This document shows, in pieces, positions 7,388-8,792 of a DNA stretch of 8,792 nt. Each line of letters starts with the position of its first letter. Within the stretch, counting starts at the first letter, position 1. Origin of the DNA: Bacillota bacterium. Lineage in GTDB: Bacteria > Bacillota > Clostridia > Lachnospirales > Bianqueaceae. Where the stretch lies: NCBI GenBank assembly GCA_017474705.1, contig JAFVHC010000359.1, positions 1-8,792 on the forward strand. Reading direction: 5' to 3'. The position numbers and the translations under genes were made by a program. The notes below the pieces were generated by a model. The model saw only the letters and a list, made by a program, of their open reading frames with translations. It searched no databases and was not told the origin of the DNA.

Positions 7388-8023
7388 ATGAAAACAATTA
7401 TAAAAATAATAGGTCTATTCACGATCCTTGTTCTTGCGGGATGCTCTCATATCGATAAGTCAATCGTGATTCAGAAAGATGAATTTGGATATGATCTCAC
7501 CGGATGCATGGATCAAGAACAAAACAGCGTACTTGATGCACTATATAGAGCAAAAGCAGATCCTCAGTTTCATGCTGAAGTCATGAATCTAGGCTCAAAA
7601 GCTAGAGGATATGTAATGCCGGAGAAAATCCAAGGATTAGATTTTGATACCTCCATAAGTTTTGTAAACTATCCAGATCCAAGTGTCTTCTCACTGTTTC
7701 GTTATGAGAGAAAGTTATATTTTGATCATTGGCCTGAGGAAGAAGAACAGAAAGCACTTCAATCTATTTTGGATCATATGATCGAAATATATGGGGAACC
7801 CTGGCAAAAAAACAATTTCTTAGATGAGAATACCTTATTTGATAAGTACAAAATATCAAGATATGCGGAATGGGAAGATGGGTTGATCTGTTTTAGTATG
7901 GACTATGATATGGTAACCAAGGAGACTCTTATCTGGATTTATAATTATAATTCTCAATTTGAAAATGATCATTATGAAGAAACAACTGGCATGAAAAGGC
8001 CATACTATAAAGAAAACAGGTAA
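7388..8023 (+). CDS. Small lipoprotein of unknown family, third gene of the two-component unit
   Basis: A 211-residue predicted lipoprotein. The N-terminus MKTIIKIIGLFTILVLAGCS is a short lysine-flanked hydrophobic signal ending in a textbook lipobox LAGC, so signal peptidase II should cut before C19 and the mature protein should be anchored on the outer face of the membrane. I do not recognise the family of the mature part. It is acidic and aromatic-rich, with DEFGYDLTGCMDQEQNSVLDALYRAKAD (about 32-59), a helix-like EEEEQKALQSILDHMIEIYGEPW region followed by tryptophan/tyrosine-rich, strand-like segments (WEDGLICFSMDYD, LIWIYNYN), and a charged end. It begins 25 bases after the kinase stop with no terminator between, so it is probably co-transcribed. 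The ribosome binding site is weak (GTGGGA at 7380-7385), which suggests low or coupled translation. Composition is AT-rich (21 of 60 GC in 7681-7740). A role as the kinase's extracytoplasmic partner or as its regulated output is inference from position only. Confidence 0.85.
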   Translation: MKTIIKIIGLFTILVLAGCSHIDKSIVIQKDEFGYDLTGCMDQEQNSVLDALYRAKADPQFHAEVMNLGSKARGYVMPEKIQGLDFDTSISFVNYPDPSVFSLFRYERKLYFDHWPEEEEQKALQSILDHMIEIYGEPWQKNNFLDENTLFDKYKISRYAEWEDGLICFSMDYDMVTKETLIWIYNYNSQFENDHYEETTGMKRPYYKENR

Positions 8024-8106
8024 CTAAAGACTCCCTATCATGTGAGGTCCGCGTATTGCGCGTCAGCGCGTTTAGCGGATGAACATGATAGGGAGTCACT
8101 TTAGTT
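8022..8106. terminator. Large nested inverted repeat, shared bidirectional terminator between convergent genes
   Basis: The perfect 14-bp arms ACTCCCTATCATGT (8030-8043) and its complement (8083-8096) are extended outward by AACTAAAG (8022-8029) pairing with CTTTAGTT (8099-8106) across a 2-base CA bulge. Inside, TCCGC (8048-8052) pairs with GCGGA (8075-8079), and a CGCG-TCAG-CGCG mini-hairpin (8059-8070) caps it. The outer arms include the last two bases of the lipoprotein stop and the last base of the htpG stop. Either strand presents a strong stem followed by a CTTTAGTT tail, so it probably ends both transcripts. It is longer and more elaborate than a minimal terminator. Confidence 0.75.
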
Positions 8107-8792
8107 TACAGTTTCTCCATGATCTCCTGGCTTCTCTGAATAAACTTATTCATCTGTTCTGCTTCCAGTGGCTCATGGGCCAGCCGTGCCAGGTCATACA
8201 AGTGTGCGGCGATGAGGGTAGAGGTCTCGTCCTCCGGCTTTTCCAGAAGCCGTGCGACCAGGGTGTTCTTCTGGTTCAGGACCAGGGTCTCTTCTGGTTC
8301 CATGCCCGGATAGCCCATCATCCTGCCCATCTGGCCGTACATCTTCATCATATCCTGCATGCGGCGGCTTTCCTCGGACAGCTCGATCATGGCGCTGACG
8401 GAAGGATCCTTCAGGCTTTCGACGCGGATCTTCAGGTTGTCCTTGGCAACTGCCTTCTTGAAGAGTTCTTCCAGGGTAGAGGTGGCAGAGGCATCGATGG
8501 TCACATCATCCTCACGCAGGGCCTGGTTGAGATCCGCATCTACGCGCAGGAACTTGACGCCTTCATTCTTCTGTTCCAGAAGGGTGATGAAGGAGGTATC
8601 GATCAAGGTGTTCAGTACCAGTGCGTCATAGCCTTGATCCTTCAGTACCTTCAGGTACTGGGCCTGCTGGCGGGCATCATTGGTATAGAAGACCTTGTTC
8701 TCGTGCTTCTCCTTAGCGGCTTCCAGATATTCCGGCAGAGTGATGAACGTATCGGTCATCGCGGATTTGTAGATGATGACATCCTGCACACG
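8106..8792 (-). CDS. htpG: Chaperone HtpG (bacterial Hsp90), C-terminal part (cut by window edge)
   Basis: The last 228 residues of HtpG, the ATP-driven dimeric Hsp90 chaperone of the bacterial cytosol. The fragment covers the end of the middle domain and the C-terminal dimerisation domain. Recognisable family features are ITLPEYLEAAKEKHENKVFYTND, the QYLKVLKDQGYDALVLNTLIDTSFITLLEQ stretch, GVKFLRVDADL, and the methionine-rich segment around MQDMMKMYGQMGRMMGYPGM (complement of about 8300-8363), which in the family forms the exposed amphipathic helix region thought to contact clients. It then has ETLVLNQKNTLVARLL and ends MEKL at a TAA (complement of 8106-8108). The frame stays open to the window edge, so the N-terminal ATPase domain and the true start lie outside. 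It converges on the lipoprotein gene across the shared inverted repeat. Its GC-rich composition matches leuS and glyA, so the AT-rich signalling genes are bounded on this side by native sequence. Confidence 0.95.
   Translation of the reverse strand, partial: RVQDVIIYKSAMTDTFITLPEYLEAAKEKHENKVFYTNDARQQAQYLKVLKDQGYDALVLNTLIDTSFITLLEQKNEGVKFLRVDADLNQALREDDVTIDASATSTLEELFKKAVAKDNLKIRVESLKDPSVSAMIELSEESRRMQDMMKMYGQMGRMMGYPGMEPEETLVLNQKNTLVARLLEKPEDETSTLIAAHLYDLARLAHEPLEAEQMNKFIQRSQEIMEKL

Noticed and set aside
7378..7458. Alternative short frame with CSCG near its end, overlapping the start of the lipoprotein gene
   Set aside because: No good ribosome binding site, and it is explained as a frame shadow of the lipoprotein signal-peptide region. 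The lipobox in the main frame is decisive.
8051..8079. CRISPR or integron attC-like element in the palindromic region before htpG
   Set aside because: There is a single copy, no repeat-spacer periodicity, no integrase or cas gene nearby, and the position between convergent stop codons is explained by termination.

Overview
The window looks like a chromosomal segment of a moderately GC-rich, low-complexity Bacillota (Firmicutes) genome. The evidence is the strong AGGAGG-type ribosome binding sites, sigma-A-like promoters, a luxS/AI-2 enzyme, a YbhE-type lactonase, a LytTR/GHKL two-component pair of the AgrA/AgrC kind and a Firmicutes-style HtpG. The leucyl-tRNA synthetase is not the B. subtilis type (it keeps zinc cysteines and a TENYA rather than AEQYA signature). 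That points to a clostridial or Erysipelotrichia-like lineage rather than classical Bacilli, but I cannot place it more finely from sequence alone.

Layout. Positions 1-287 (minus) hold the N-terminal third to half of luxS, cut by the window edge. A short divergent promoter region (288-413) separates it from a plus-strand housekeeping block: a 6-phosphogluconolactonase-family beta-propeller protein (414-1478), leuS (1518-3926, TTG start) and glyA (3968-5200). This block ends at an intrinsic terminator (5210-5243). A second plus-strand unit follows: a LytTR response regulator (5333-6046), a membrane GHKL sensor kinase (6049-7362) and an unrecognised lipoprotein (7388-8023). The end of htpG comes in convergently on the minus strand (8106-8792). 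The two convergent transcripts meet in one large nested inverted repeat (8022-8106) whose arms run into both stop codons.

How the genes work together. The first block is metabolic: pentose-phosphate lactone hydrolysis, leucine charging and serine/glycine one-carbon transfer, plus the luxS step of the S-adenosylhomocysteine recycling route. The second block is a compact signalling cassette. The kinase belongs by architecture to the peptide-pheromone-sensing family, but there is no agrB/agrD-like peptide-processing gene beside it. Instead it is followed by a small surface lipoprotein, which I infer may be the sensory partner or the regulated output. This cassette is the part of the window most likely to hold undescribed biology. 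It is also compositionally distinct: the kinase and lipoprotein genes are visibly AT-rich, while the regulator gene and the flanking housekeeping genes are not.

No rRNA, tRNA, CRISPR array, insertion sequence or prophage gene was seen, and there is no gene-free stretch longer than about 130 bases.
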